From Bacillota bacterium (GTDB lineage: Bacteria > Bacillota > Clostridia > DSM-8532), in the NCBI GenBank assembly GCA_023415825.1, contig JAEZJF010000022.1, positions 372,001-436,000 of the forward strand: a stretch of DNA of 64,000 nt, read 5' to 3'. Position numbers and translations under genes: made by a program. This document shows, piece by piece, positions 17,626-27,266 of this stretch. The notes under the pieces are model-generated. The model ran no database searches, was not told where the DNA came from, and worked only from the letters and a program-made list of their open reading frames with translations. How positions within the stretch are numbered: the stretch's first letter is position 1; each line of letters begins with the position of its first letter.

Positions 17626-19554
17626 ATGAGCATTTTATCTGCAGAAAAAATATCCAAAAGCTACAGTGAAAAGATTTTATTTAGTGACGTATCTATAGGT
17701 ATCAATGAGGGAGAAAAGATCGGCCTGATCGGCATTAACGGGGCAGGAAAATCCACCTTGCTCAAGGTGCTTGCCGGGCTTGAAACATCGGATTCAGGAA
17801 GGATTATCTATGGAAATGGTGCTACAATAGATTACTTGCCGCAAGATCCCTATTTTCAGGATGGAACCACCATACTGGAGCAGGTCTTTAAAGGCGGCTC
17901 GCCTGTAATGGTGCTGCTAAGAGAATATGAAGCTGCGTTACAGGATGCCGGTGATCATCCGGGAGATGAACAGATTCAAAAAAGACTCATCGCTCTGTCC
18001 CAGAGGATGGACAATTTGGAGGCCTGGTCCATTGAAACCGAGGCAAAAAGCATTTTGACAAAGCTTGGTATATCTGATTTTAAAGCGGATGTGGGTAAAT
18101 TATCAGGAGGACAGCGAAAAAGAATCTCCATAGCAAGCGCCTTGATTACCCCTTCGGATTTATTAATTCTTGACGAGCCTACCAACCACATTGACAATGA
18201 CACGGTGGACTGGCTGGAAAAATACCTTACTAAGAGAAAAGGCGCGCTGCTGATGGTGACCCATGACAGATACTTACTGGACCGAGTGGTTAACAGGATG
18301 ATAGAGCTTGATGGCGGAAAGCTGTACAGCTATCAGGCCAACTATTCGAAGTATCTGGAAATGAAAGCCGAAAGAGAAGAACTGGCAGAGGCTTCCGAAA
18401 AAAAACGCCAGGGACTGATAAGAAGAGAATTGGAGTGGATGAGACGGGGAGCAAAGGCCCGTACTACGAAACAGAAGGCAAGAATAGATAGGTTTGAGAA
18501 GCTTACAGAACAGCAAAGACCGATGGATGACGGAAGCCTTGAGATGCAGGTGAGTTTCTCACGCCTGGGTAAAAAGGTAATCAATATAGAAAATATCAGC
18601 AAGAGCTTTCCTTGTGGAGAGATTATTAAGGACTTCAGCTATAATCTTCTGAGAGGCGACAGGGTGGGTATCATTGGACCCAATGGCTGCGGCAAAACAA
18701 CGCTGATGAAAATGATGGCAGGAAAACTAAGCCCGGATTCCGGTGATGTTGTTATTGGTGAGACGGTCAAAATAGGCTACTTTTCTCAGGAAAATGACGA
18801 TATGAAAAATAGCAATTTGAGAGTAATAGAGTATGTCAGGGAGCAAGCCGAGGTTATATCAACCGAAGAGGGCACCCTAAACGCTTCTCAAATGCTGGAG
18901 AGATTTCTGTTTCCGCCAAGTGTACAATGGACCCCTGTCACAAAGCTGTCGGGAGGAGAAAAAAGGCGGTTGCACCTTCTGCGGATACTGATGGGAGCAC
19001 CCAATGTCCTTATGCTGGACGAGCCCACCAATGACCTTGATATTCAGACGCTTACTATTCTTGAGGACTATCTGGATGACTTTCCGGGAGCAGTGATTGT
19101 TGTATCTCATGATCGGTATTTTCTGGACAGGGTGGTTGACGGCTTATTTGCTTTTGAGGGCAAGGGGCTAATCAGGCAATATAATGGTAACTATTCCGAT
19201 TACAATCAAGTAGTCCAGGAACGTGATCGCACTCTTGAAGACAGTGCTTTAAAAGCGGCAAAGGCAAGAGTCAGCGAAAAACCAGAGAATAAGAAGGAAA
19301 AGCCCCTCAAGTTTAGCTATAAAGAAAAAATAGAATTTGAGCAGATTGATGATGTTATCGCCAAGCTGGAGCGGGATATTCAACAAGTTGAGACCCAAAT
19401 GAATGAAGCCTCCAGTGATTTTGTACAGCTTCAGCAGCTGATAGCAGAAAAGGAGCAGCTGGATCAGCAACTGAATCATGCAATAGAACGATGGACTTAC
19501 TTGAATGAGCTTTACGAAGAAATCGAGAGGAATGTGAAGTCAACACCAAAATGA
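17626..19554 (+). CDS. ABC-F ATPase, Uup-type
   Basis: A 642-residue protein with two fused ABC ATPase domains and no membrane segment. Walker A motifs are GINGAGKST (about 36-44) and GPNGCGKTT (about 349-357); signatures are LSGGQRKR and LSGGEKRR; Walker B motifs end in LILDEPTNH and LMLDEPTND. Between the domains is the ABC-F linker with RRGAKARTTKQKARIDRF. The C-terminus (about 560-642) is a coiled coil (QIDDVIAKLERDIQQVETQ), as in Uup. ABC-F proteins act on the ribosome or, for Uup, also on DNA intermediates. AGGAG lies 6 bases upstream. It is 18 bases after the TPR gene and its end is close to the YesM-type kinase, but no functional tie is evident. Confidence 0.92.
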   Translation: MSILSAEKISKSYSEKILFSDVSIGINEGEKIGLIGINGAGKSTLLKVLAGLETSDSGRIIYGNGATIDYLPQDPYFQDGTTILEQVFKGGSPVMVLLREYEAALQDAGDHPGDEQIQKRLIALSQRMDNLEAWSIETEAKSILTKLGISDFKADVGKLSGGQRKRISIASALITPSDLLILDEPTNHIDNDTVDWLEKYLTKRKGALLMVTHDRYLLDRVVNRMIELDGGKLYSYQANYSKYLEMKAEREELAEASEKKRQGLIRRELEWMRRGAKARTTKQKARIDRFEKLTEQQRPMDDGSLEMQVSFSRLGKKVINIENISKSFPCGEIIKDFSYNLLRGDRVGIIGPNGCGKTTLMKMMAGKLSPDSGDVVIGETVKIGYFSQENDDMKNSNLRVIEYVREQAEVISTEEGTLNASQMLERFLFPPSVQWTPVTKLSGGEKRRLHLLRILMGAPNVLMLDEPTNDLDIQTLTILEDYLDDFPGAVIVVSHDRYFLDRVVDGLFAFEGKGLIRQYNGNYSDYNQVVQERDRTLEDSALKAAKARVSEKPENKKEKPLKFSYKEKIEFEQIDDVIAKLERDIQQVETQMNEASSDFVQLQQLIAEKEQLDQQLNHAIERWTYLNELYEEIERNVKSTPK

Positions 19555-19568
19555 GAGCTAGGGTTGAT

Positions 19569-21419
19569 ATGCATACAAATTTTTTAAAAAGCAAGCAATT
19601 TAAAATACGTGATTTGCTGATTATCAGCATATCCATTTTGCTTGTCATTATAACCATCTTAGTGAGCGTTGTCACTTATCGCGGTATAAGAAAAATACTC
19701 GAAAACAACATGTATATCTATATTGATGAAATGATCAGAAAAACAGCCGAAGGGATTGATAGTCTCCTGCATGACATCGATACCATGGCCCTGTATGTGC
19801 TGCAGGATAGAGATATTGGAGAAGCACTTAAGGTGATGAATGAAACCGGAAAGGTGGACTACGATAACAAGCTTTTAATTGAAAACAAGCTAAAGGACTA
19901 TAAAATGCCTTTCTGGAACAGGTATAAGTCCATATGGCTGGCTGTGGACAACACCAATTCAAGCATAGGGGTCCTTGAGGCACAGAATGCCTTTAATCCC
20001 GAAGTTGACACCTATTTATTGAATGAATTTATTGAGCAAAGCAAGAGTTTTGAATCCGGAAAAACCGTATGGACCGGTATATATGAATTTAACAGAAGCA
20101 GAGGGCTTGACAGCAGGCAATATGTTTATGGTGATATGATAACAAATGAGTCTTTCTTCGCCATAAAAAACATGAGAAGCCTGGAAAACTTTAAAAGCAC
20201 CGGAACACTCATTGTCGAAGTTGAAGGAAGCTTTTTAAAGAGTGTTATTAACAATATTCTCTCGGTTGAAAACGCCGGAGTCATTCTTTTGGAATCGTCA
20301 GGAAAAGCTCTTTTCAGTAACCAACAGGATTTAACAGATCAAACCCTCGCGCAGAATATCGGCCGGGCCTATTTTAAGGATATTACCCTTAACAAAAGCG
20401 GCCATTTTATCTATGACAAAAATTTTTATTCCTACAGTACTTCGCAATATACCGGATGGAAGCTTGTCGGCATATTCCCATTCGACAATATCTACGGTGA
20501 TATTCTAAAGGTGCAGCAAATTATTTTAGTTGTTTCAGTAATCGGAATTATTGTGGGAATATTCATTACTACTTTTTTATCTCTGAATATAGAAAAGCCC
20601 ATTAAAAGCCTGGTAAGAAAGATGGATGCTTTCAAAGTGGACAACCTGGACTTAAGCTTTAACACAAGCTCCCATATTACAGAAATCACCTTTTTAAATA
20701 CCGAGGTTTCGAATCTGTTTACGAAGATTAAGGTTCTCATAAGTGATATTATTTCGGAGCAAAAAAAAGAGCGTGAATTAGAGCTTAAGGTGTTGCAGCT
20801 GCAAATCAATCCTCATTTTCTTTATAATACACTGGATACACTTCATTGGAAGATGATCTTAAGCAAAGAGAATGAAACGGCGGAAGCTGTGGTCGCTTTA
20901 AGCAATCTGTTAAGGTATAGTATCAGCAAGGGCGGGGGGCTGACCACAGTCAAGGAGGAATTAAGTCAGCTGCAAAACTATATCACCATACAAAGACTAC
21001 GCTTTGGGAACCGTTTCGACGTAGAAATCAGCATGGATCCTGCAATATTGGATTGTTCAATACCAAAACTGACCTTTCAGCCCATTGTAGAAAATGCTAT
21101 TAATCATGGCTTAAAAGGAAGAAACAATTACGGTAAATTGGTAATAACGGGAAGGGTAGAAAAGGACTATGCTTTTATCATGATCAATGATAATGGTATT
21201 GGTATACAGGAGGATTGTTTAAAGAAAATCCAGAATCAAGAGTATGAATCGAATGGTACAGGCCTTGGTATAAAAAATGTCAACGAAAGGATATTACTTC
21301 AACTGGGAATTCAAGATGCAGTCCGAATCGAGAGCCAATATGGAGTGGGCACCACGGTTTACATAAAGCTGGCGTTAAGGCATGATTTGATCATGCCTTT
21401 AGGGGAAGGAGAGTGTTGA
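19569..21419 (+). CDS. YesM-family sensor histidine kinase
   Basis: A 616-residue kinase of the LytS/YesM group. Membrane helices lie at about 15-36 and 315-335, bracketing an extracellular Cache-like sensor domain of about 280 residues. A HAMP domain follows, then the His-kinase segment with LQINPHFLYNTLDTLHW (the phosphorylated His is the one after NP) and an HATPase domain with IVENAINHGLKG, NDNGIGI and GTGLGIKNV. I prefer the ATG at 19569 with AGGG upstream; an ATG at 19551 overlaps the ABC-F stop but has no ribosome site. Partner: the YesN-type regulator directly downstream. Such pairs switch on adjacent sugar ABC transporter genes, here those at 22657-27208. Confidence 0.92.
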   Translation: MHTNFLKSKQFKIRDLLIISISILLVIITILVSVVTYRGIRKILENNMYIYIDEMIRKTAEGIDSLLHDIDTMALYVLQDRDIGEALKVMNETGKVDYDNKLLIENKLKDYKMPFWNRYKSIWLAVDNTNSSIGVLEAQNAFNPEVDTYLLNEFIEQSKSFESGKTVWTGIYEFNRSRGLDSRQYVYGDMITNESFFAIKNMRSLENFKSTGTLIVEVEGSFLKSVINNILSVENAGVILLESSGKALFSNQQDLTDQTLAQNIGRAYFKDITLNKSGHFIYDKNFYSYSTSQYTGWKLVGIFPFDNIYGDILKVQQIILVVSVIGIIVGIFITTFLSLNIEKPIKSLVRKMDAFKVDNLDLSFNTSSHITEITFLNTEVSNLFTKIKVLISDIISEQKKERELELKVLQLQINPHFLYNTLDTLHWKMILSKENETAEAVVALSNLLRYSISKGGGLTTVKEELSQLQNYITIQRLRFGNRFDVEISMDPAILDCSIPKLTFQPIVENAINHGLKGRNNYGKLVITGRVEKDYAFIMINDNGIGIQEDCLKKIQNQEYESNGTGLGIKNVNERILLQLGIQDAVRIESQYGVGTTVYIKLALRHDLIMPLGEGEC

Positions 21420-21421
21420 GA

Positions 21422-22465
21422 ATGCATAAACTCAATATTGTTATCATAGAGGATGAACCCATTGTAATGGCTGGCTTATGCTCAATCATCAATTCACAGA
21501 GCTCCGAATGGGCTGTTGTTGGGACAGCGGATAACGGGCATCAAGGTTTAAAAATTGTACAGGAGCTCAAACCTGATATCATTCTTACCGATATCCGAAT
21601 GCCATACCTGGATGGCCTTGAACTAATCAAGCAGGTCAGGCAAAAGGACGAGAAGGTCATCATTATTATCTTGACAGGGCATGCTGACTTTAACTATGCA
21701 CAGCTTGCAGTGAAATATGGTGTTTTGGACTACATTTTAAAGCCTTCCAGCCCCAAGGAGATCATTTCTGTTCTGGAAAGAGCGGTATCGGAAAGAGCCA
21801 GGAACACCAGGAATAATAATCAAGATGCTGAGCTAGGTTCAGAGTTTATAGAACATGTTAAAAAGGCGGGAATCGGCAACAGTGTTGAAATGTTTATGAA
21901 TGAGGCTGATAGAATAGGCTTATGGAGTCTTGATGTTCGCAAGGCTGTTAAAATAGCAGAAAAAGAACTCATTCACCTGATCGATCAGTTGATGGACGAT
22001 AGAATGATTTCTTTGAGCCATTTAATGGAGTTAAGACTACATATGACCGGTATGTATAAAATCACTGAGATCCCAGTCTTCAAGGCTTTCCTTGAGAGCT
22101 TTATTACCAAGCTCACCGGCTTTATTAGCTTTAACAACAATAGCAACATCTTAATCAAGAAAACCATGGACTATGTCAATCAAGATATCACAAAAAATGT
22201 TTCATTGAAGGAGCTGGCCGATAAGATGTTTCTCAACTACTCGTACCTGAGTCAGCTTTTCAAAAAAGAAACATCCTTGAATTTTTCCGAATATCTTGTT
22301 TTAGTTCGTATGGAGAAAGCAAGAGAGATGCTATGCGACGTCCGCCTGAAAATTTATAAAATTGCAAATCATTTAGGCTATAGCAGTGCCAAGCATTTTA
22401 GCAATACCTTTAAAAAGCTCTATGATCTATCCCCTTCCGAATACCAGAGCCTATACACTGACTAA
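21422..22465 (+). CDS. YesN-family AraC-type response regulator
   Basis: A 347-residue regulator. Receiver domain 1-125 with Glu10-Asp11-Glu12, phospho-acceptor Asp57 (IILTDIRMPYLDG) and Lys in YILKPSS. The last 100 residues form an AraC DNA-binding domain: VSLKELADKMFLNYSYLSQL and IYKIANHLGYSSAKHFSNTF, closing with LSPSEYQSLY. The kinase gene overlaps or abuts; AAGGAG is 10 bases before the ATG at 21422 (GTG 21413 and TTG 21416 are alternatives). It is followed by a strong terminator and then the promoter of the transporter genes, which it most likely activates through the direct TTTAC repeats upstream of 22605. Confidence 0.92.
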   Translation: MHKLNIVIIEDEPIVMAGLCSIINSQSSEWAVVGTADNGHQGLKIVQELKPDIILTDIRMPYLDGLELIKQVRQKDEKVIIIILTGHADFNYAQLAVKYGVLDYILKPSSPKEIISVLERAVSERARNTRNNNQDAELGSEFIEHVKKAGIGNSVEMFMNEADRIGLWSLDVRKAVKIAEKELIHLIDQLMDDRMISLSHLMELRLHMTGMYKITEIPVFKAFLESFITKLTGFISFNNNSNILIKKTMDYVNQDITKNVSLKELADKMFLNYSYLSQLFKKETSLNFSEYLVLVRMEKAREMLCDVRLKIYKIANHLGYSSAKHFSNTFKKLYDLSPSEYQSLYTD

Positions 22466-22509
22466 GAGGGGCATCGTCCCTAAACCTAAAAAAAAAGAAC
22501 CATTTCTTA

Positions 22510-22545
22510 AAGTGCCGGGTGTAAAACCGGCACTTCTTTTTTTCT
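22510..22545 (+). terminator. Rho-independent terminator of the two-component operon
   Basis: Perfect 9-bp stem AAGTGCCGG / CCGGCACTT (22510-22518 and 22527-22535), 8-base loop, then CTTTTTTTTCTC. It separates the yesMN-type operon from the transporter operon. Confidence 0.92.
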
Positions 22546-22570
22546 CCTAAAATGAAGGAACCAAATACAA

Positions 22571-22610
22571 ATTTACGTCAATTTACCCAAAAAGGCTTTC
22601 GAAATATAAT
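22571..22610 (+). promoter_or_regulatory. Probable activator-dependent promoter of the transporter operon
   Basis: TATAAT at 22605-22610 is preceded after 17 bases by a poor -35 (TTTACC, 22582-22587). Two direct ATTTAC copies spaced 10 bases (22571 and 22581) overlap the -35, one helical turn apart, as expected for an AraC-type activator such as the adjacent YesN-like protein. Confidence 0.6.
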
Positions 22611-22656
22611 TTGCTTATATTGAAAAACACCAAATGTTATCCAAAGGAGGATTCAC

Positions 22657-23994
22657 ATGAAAAAGGAAAAAGGGAAAAACAGGTTTCCAGTAAGGCTCTT
22701 TACGTTATGTCTTGTAATCACCATGTTGTTTTCGGCCACTTTAACAGGCTGCGGCAGCAGTTCAACAGGTGGTGACTCTTCTTCAGGAAAGGGAATAGAC
22801 AAAAACATCAAAGCGACAATTACCATTGCAAACTCCGGTAATGAAAACGACAAAAAGGTTGCCTTCTTTGCTGATGAAAACTTCAAGAAAAAGTACCCCA
22901 ATGTTAAAATTGTCGATAATTTTAACGCCATACCCTCCTGGGGAGAATACTCCGACAAGATTGTGGCGCTAATAGCATCCGGCAATGCACCCGACATTGT
23001 AAACATTGCAATTGAAGGAACAAGAATGATGGTGAGCAAAAATATACTTGCGCCGCTAGATGACCTTATTGCAAACGATCCTCAATCTAAAGAGCTTCTC
23101 GCCGACATTGACCCTGCACTGATTAATGCCTTTAAGGTTGACGGCAAGCTATATGAGATTCCTACAGGCTTTAATGACATGCTCATTCACTATAACCCAA
23201 AGCTCTTTAAGGATGCAGGCGTTCCTGAACCAACTGCAGATTGGACATGGGATGATTTCCTAGATGCTGCTAAAAAGCTCACAAAGGGTGAAGGCGAAAA
23301 CAAGGTATATGGCTTTGCCATACCTGCATTCCACTTTGCTCTTATTCCGTGGTTTTTGACAAACGGGACCAATACGTTAACCGATGACTGGACTGACTCC
23401 AACCTGAATGATCCCAAGGCCATCGAAGCCATGCAATTTGTTCGTGACCTTGTCTATGTACACAAGGTATCCCCCATGCCCGAAGCCAATGTGGATCCTG
23501 CAAAGCTATTTCAGGCAGGAAGGGCAGCTATGACCGGTTTCGGCTTCTGGACGGTTCCCGACTACAATAACAATGAATTTAAGGATTTCGCAATGGCCAA
23601 ATGGCCTTCAAACGGCACATCATCAACAACCTTCGGCGTAGGTGGTGTAGGTATAACATCATCATGCAAAAATAAGGAACTGGCTTGGGAATTGATCAAG
23701 GAATACAGCAGCAAGGAAACAATTGAGTACAATGTCCAGTTTGGAACCGCTGTTCCGGCCAGAAAGTCTATCGCAGCTTCAGATGCTTTCCTGAACAAAG
23801 CCCTTCATGCCAATTTGTTTTATGATGTCCTTCCTACCACAAAGCCCGTACCGGCTCCGGCTAATTTCTCGGAAATGGAAGGTATCTTTATGAGACATTT
23901 CTCAGAGTTTATGGCTGATCAGGTATCGGTACAGGATGCAATGAATGCGGCTCATGAAGAGCTGTCGGCAGCAATGAAAAAGCTGAAGAAGTAA
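22657..23994 (+). CDS. Sugar ABC transporter solute-binding lipoprotein
   Basis: A 445-residue extracellular binding protein (family 1, MalE/UgpB-like). The signal peptide ends in the lipobox LTGC (Cys about residue 32), so it is lipid-anchored on the outside of the membrane. A Ser/Gly linker follows, then the two-lobe binding domain with NAPDIVNIA, IPTGFNDMLIHYNP and the C-terminal helices. AAAGGAGG precedes the ATG. It leads an operon with two permeases, a second binding protein and a glycosidase-like enzyme, under a YesMN-type system. A stable stem-loop follows the gene before the permeases. The ligand is probably an oligosaccharide. Confidence 0.93.
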   Translation: MKKEKGKNRFPVRLFTLCLVITMLFSATLTGCGSSSTGGDSSSGKGIDKNIKATITIANSGNENDKKVAFFADENFKKKYPNVKIVDNFNAIPSWGEYSDKIVALIASGNAPDIVNIAIEGTRMMVSKNILAPLDDLIANDPQSKELLADIDPALINAFKVDGKLYEIPTGFNDMLIHYNPKLFKDAGVPEPTADWTWDDFLDAAKKLTKGEGENKVYGFAIPAFHFALIPWFLTNGTNTLTDDWTDSNLNDPKAIEAMQFVRDLVYVHKVSPMPEANVDPAKLFQAGRAAMTGFGFWTVPDYNNNEFKDFAMAKWPSNGTSSTTFGVGGVGITSSCKNKELAWELIKEYSSKETIEYNVQFGTAVPARKSIAASDAFLNKALHANLFYDVLPTTKPVPAPANFSEMEGIFMRHFSEFMADQVSVQDAMNAAHEELSAAMKKLKK

Positions 23995-24021
23995 CAAGAC
24001 TCCCACTATTAACGTCTTTTG

Positions 24022-24053
24022 CCATACCTTGCACAGCTTTGTGCAGGGTATGG
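24022..24053 (+). ncRNA. Intercistronic stem-loop after the binding-protein gene
   Basis: CCATACCTTGCAC (24022-24034) pairs with GTGCAGGGTATGG (24041-24053) over 13 pairs with one G-U, loop of 6. There is no U-tract, so it is not a classical terminator. It fits the stabilising or partly terminating stem-loops that let binding proteins be made in excess over permeases. Confidence 0.75.
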
Positions 24054-24085
24054 TCATTCATAAAAAAGATTGAGGAGGCTGCCGC

Positions 24086-24976
24086 ATGGCTTCGAAATTG
24101 AATGTTAAGCAATCGGAAACAGCTGCAGGGTACTTATTTATAGCACCTATATATATCTTATATATCATTTTTGTCCTGATCCCTGTCTTAGTCATGTTTT
24201 ATTTAAGCTTTACCCAATATGATATTTTATCTCCGGCAAAACTTGTTCTGCTTGACAATTTCATAGAAATGTTTAAGGATAAACGTTTTTATACCGTACT
24301 GGGGAATACCTTTTACTTTACGATTATATCCGTTACATTGAATGTTGGAATTGGCCTTATGCTGGCCGTCGCATTGAACAGAAAAATAAATCAATCACTA
24401 AGAAATATCTATAGGCTTGCCTATTTTTTCCCGGTCATCATCTCAAGTGTCTATATATCTGTTATCTGGGCATACCTGTTTTCAACCGATACAGGCATCA
24501 TCAACTATTATTTAGGATTGATTGGTATTAAACCGGTGTCTTGGTTCACAAGCTCCAAAATGGCCATGCTCTCCATTATATTGATGGACGTATGGAAGAA
24601 TACAGGCTTTGCCATGGTGGTTTTTTTAGCGGGCTTGCAAAACATACCGCGAGAATACTATGAAGCGTCTCAAATTGATGGGGCCAACCGTATTCAGACC
24701 TTCTTAAAAATTACCTTCCCTTGCCTGAGTCCGGTTGTATTCTTTAATGTCATTACTTTCTCCATAGGTGCCTTGCAGGTATTTGACTCAACCAAAATTA
24801 TTACTGACGGCGGACCGGGTGATGCTACCAGAAGTATGGTGATGTACATTTATGAGCATGGGTTTAGAAACTTCAATATGGGATATGCCTCATCTGTTTC
24901 TGTCGTCTTTGTCTTAATCATAGTGATATTGACGTTTATCCAGTTTGTTTTCAGCAAACGCTGGGTCCATTATTAA
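24086..24976 (+). CDS. Sugar ABC transporter permease (LacF/UgpA-type)
   Basis: A 296-residue membrane protein with six hydrophobic segments, the first at about 15-40 (LFIAPIYILYIIFVLIPVLV). The EAA loop that binds the ATPase is around residues 189-208 (YYEASQIDGANRIQTFLKIT), and IITDGGPGDATRSM follows as expected. GAGGAGG lies 7 bases before the ATG. It forms the heterodimeric channel with the next permease. As with other sugar importers of this type, no ATPase is encoded nearby. Confidence 0.93.
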   Translation: MASKLNVKQSETAAGYLFIAPIYILYIIFVLIPVLVMFYLSFTQYDILSPAKLVLLDNFIEMFKDKRFYTVLGNTFYFTIISVTLNVGIGLMLAVALNRKINQSLRNIYRLAYFFPVIISSVYISVIWAYLFSTDTGIINYYLGLIGIKPVSWFTSSKMAMLSIILMDVWKNTGFAMVVFLAGLQNIPREYYEASQIDGANRIQTFLKITFPCLSPVVFFNVITFSIGALQVFDSTKIITDGGPGDATRSMVMYIYEHGFRNFNMGYASSVSVVFVLIIVILTFIQFVFSKRWVHY

Positions 24977-24992
24977 TTTTAGAGAGGTTATT

Positions 24993-25859
24993 ATGGATAG
25001 TAAAAAAAATTTAAGGGCCCTGAATGGCATCAGAGGGAATAGAACGGTTGATATCATTATAACAATCTTGATTGCTTTGGGAGCACTTCTGATGATTTAC
25101 CCCCTATTATGGATGTTTTCCACATCCTTCAGATTGGCAAGCGAAGCATACAAGCTTCCGCCTGCGCTAATTCCTGAATCTTTTAATTTCAAAAACTACG
25201 TGGATCTATTTAAATCGGATATTCCATTCGGAAAACTATTTCTTAACAGCTTTAAGATTACCGGAATTATTATAATCGGACAGGTGTTTTTCTGTACTAC
25301 TGCAGCCTACTCCTTTGCGCGGCTGAAATTTCCCGGCAGAGATTTTCTCTTCGGGCTATTGCTGGTGGCTTTAATGATACCTGTGCAGGCGACCCTTATC
25401 CCTGTTTATATCGGGATGAGCAAATTGAAGCTGATCGACAGTCACTTTTCTATTATTTTACCGGGCTTGGTCAATGCGTTCGGAATCTTTCTGCTACGAC
25501 AGTTTTTCAAGACTCTCCCGCAAGAGCTTGTGGATTCAGGCAAAATAGATGGAGCCGGCCACTGGACGATATTCTGGCGCATTGCACTACCTCAGGCAAC
25601 AGCATCTGTGGTCACTTTAATCATTTTAACCTTTAATACTGTCTGGAATAATTACTTTATTCCACTGATTTTTATCAACTCCTGGGACAAGATGACTGTA
25701 CCTCTGGGTATTGCAGCTTTGCGCAGCTTTATGGGAACAGGCAATCTTTCGCAGATCATGGCAGCGGTTACGGTAGCCATTATCCCGATACTGATTGTCT
25801 TCCTTTTTGGTCAGAAATATATTATAGAAGGTCTGACGACGACGGGGTTGAAGGGGTAG
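24993..25859 (+). CDS. Sugar ABC transporter permease (LacG/MalG-type)
   Basis: A 288-residue membrane protein, second permease of the pair. Six hydrophobic segments; EAA-loop region LVDSGKIDGAGHWTIFWRI at about 185-203; the C-terminus IEGLTTTGLKG is typical of the family. The ATG at 24993 has AGAGAGG 5 bases upstream; an earlier in-frame ATG at 24945 would overlap the first permease and lacks a site. Together with 24086-24976 it makes the membrane part of a carbohydrate importer. Confidence 0.93.
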   Translation: MDSKKNLRALNGIRGNRTVDIIITILIALGALLMIYPLLWMFSTSFRLASEAYKLPPALIPESFNFKNYVDLFKSDIPFGKLFLNSFKITGIIIIGQVFFCTTAAYSFARLKFPGRDFLFGLLLVALMIPVQATLIPVYIGMSKLKLIDSHFSIILPGLVNAFGIFLLRQFFKTLPQELVDSGKIDGAGHWTIFWRIALPQATASVVTLIILTFNTVWNNYFIPLIFINSWDKMTVPLGIAALRSFMGTGNLSQIMAAVTVAIIPILIVFLFGQKYIIEGLTTTGLKG

Positions 25860-25933
25860 CCAATTGTTTTCCTTACAGCGGTATGTAAAAATAGATAGAG
25901 GATAGCAGATTGCCAATAACTGAGGAGGTAGAC

Positions 25934-27208
25934 ATGAGGAAAAATCATGCGTTGTTCTATTTGGTTATGGTTTGTGCGATTATATCTATGTTTGCGGCTT
26001 GCGATAAAATTGTTGATGGAGCGGCCTCTGATACGGCTGAAGTCGGAGAGGGGCAGATAAAATTTTGGATGCCTTCAAGTGATCTTGCCATGCCAAGCTA
26101 TGTTGAAGAAGTTAAAGGCGACATCAAGGTTGAGTTTACATCCGTACCGCAAAGTGAATATGAAAGAAGGCTGAGAATAGCTATTGCTAACGGACAGGCT
26201 CCGGATGTTGTAGGGCTTGACGGACCGAATATGCCAAGCTATGCCGACGGCGGTGCCATTATCCCCCTTGATGAATTCTGGGATATGGCTGATCTCGAGG
26301 ATTTTCCAGAGAGTGTTATTAAATCTGTTCAATATAAGGGTAAAATTTATGCCATGCCAATACAGGAAACCGGAACAGTTTTATTCTATAATAAGAAATT
26401 GTTCGCTGAGGCAGGTATTACTCCTCCCGATTCTATAGAAAATGCCTGGACCTTTGAAGAATATTATGAAAATGCTAAAAGAGTGACACAAAAGGATGCC
26501 AGTGGCAAAACCATTGTGTATGGGACACAGCCTTGTATGGATCCTCCAAGTCAAATCCACGAGGGTATGACCTATAATTATCTCATGTACATTAATGCAG
26601 CGGGAGGAAGACCTATAAGTGAGAATGGTAAAACAGCAACAGGTTGTTTTGACAGCGATTCGGTCAAGAAGGCCATGCAACTGATTGCAGATTTACACAT
26701 GGAAGGTATAGCGCCAAGACAAATCATATCCGACGGATTCCGTGCTGGGAAAATTGCCTCAATGGTAACAGGCTTATGGATGATCAGCACCTACAACAAA
26801 TATAGTGAGCTTGAATGGGGGACGGCTCCAATGGCCAGGGACGTAACCTACGGTGCGGGCATGGGAAGCTGGGAGATAGCCATAACAAGTCAAAGCCAGA
26901 ACAAAGAACTGGCCTGGAAGTTTGTAGAGAGATTAGGAAACAGGGAAACCATAGGTCGTTATTGCGAGAACATGAACAACCTTCCTGTAAGAAAATCCGT
27001 AACAGTATCTTTCATAAATAAGGAACCCTACAGGACTGTTTTAGAGGGCTTTTCTAAATACGGAGTACCCAGGCCGGCCTCTCCAAGCTATCCTGAGGTC
27101 TCGGAGCTCATCAACCAGGCGTTCAATGCGGTTGCATTTGGTAAAGATATTGAAACTGTGATAGAAAAATCTACTTCAGAGATCAACCAGATATTAAGCA
27201 AGCATTAA
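25934..27208 (+). CDS. Second sugar solute-binding lipoprotein of the operon
   Basis: A 424-residue binding protein with signal peptide and lipobox FAAC (Cys about residue 24). The mature part has the family-1 pattern: RIAIANGQAPDVVGLDGP, YAMPIQETGTVLFYNKKLF and the hinge and C-terminal helices (NKELAWKFVERL). TGAGGAGG sits 6 bases before the ATG. It differs clearly from the binding protein at 22657, so the single permease pair may be served by two binding proteins with different ligands, or one of them may act as a sensor for the YesM-type kinase. It is 73 bases downstream of the second permease. Confidence 0.92.
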   Translation: MRKNHALFYLVMVCAIISMFAACDKIVDGAASDTAEVGEGQIKFWMPSSDLAMPSYVEEVKGDIKVEFTSVPQSEYERRLRIAIANGQAPDVVGLDGPNMPSYADGGAIIPLDEFWDMADLEDFPESVIKSVQYKGKIYAMPIQETGTVLFYNKKLFAEAGITPPDSIENAWTFEEYYENAKRVTQKDASGKTIVYGTQPCMDPPSQIHEGMTYNYLMYINAAGGRPISENGKTATGCFDSDSVKKAMQLIADLHMEGIAPRQIISDGFRAGKIASMVTGLWMISTYNKYSELEWGTAPMARDVTYGAGMGSWEIAITSQSQNKELAWKFVERLGNRETIGRYCENMNNLPVRKSVTVSFINKEPYRTVLEGFSKYGVPRPASPSYPEVSELINQAFNAVAFGKDIETVIEKSTSEINQILSKH

Positions 27209-27266
27209 AGCTTAACCTGTGAGGGCTGTTAAGCCAAAAAAATTGCCAGTAAAGGATAATATAAAG

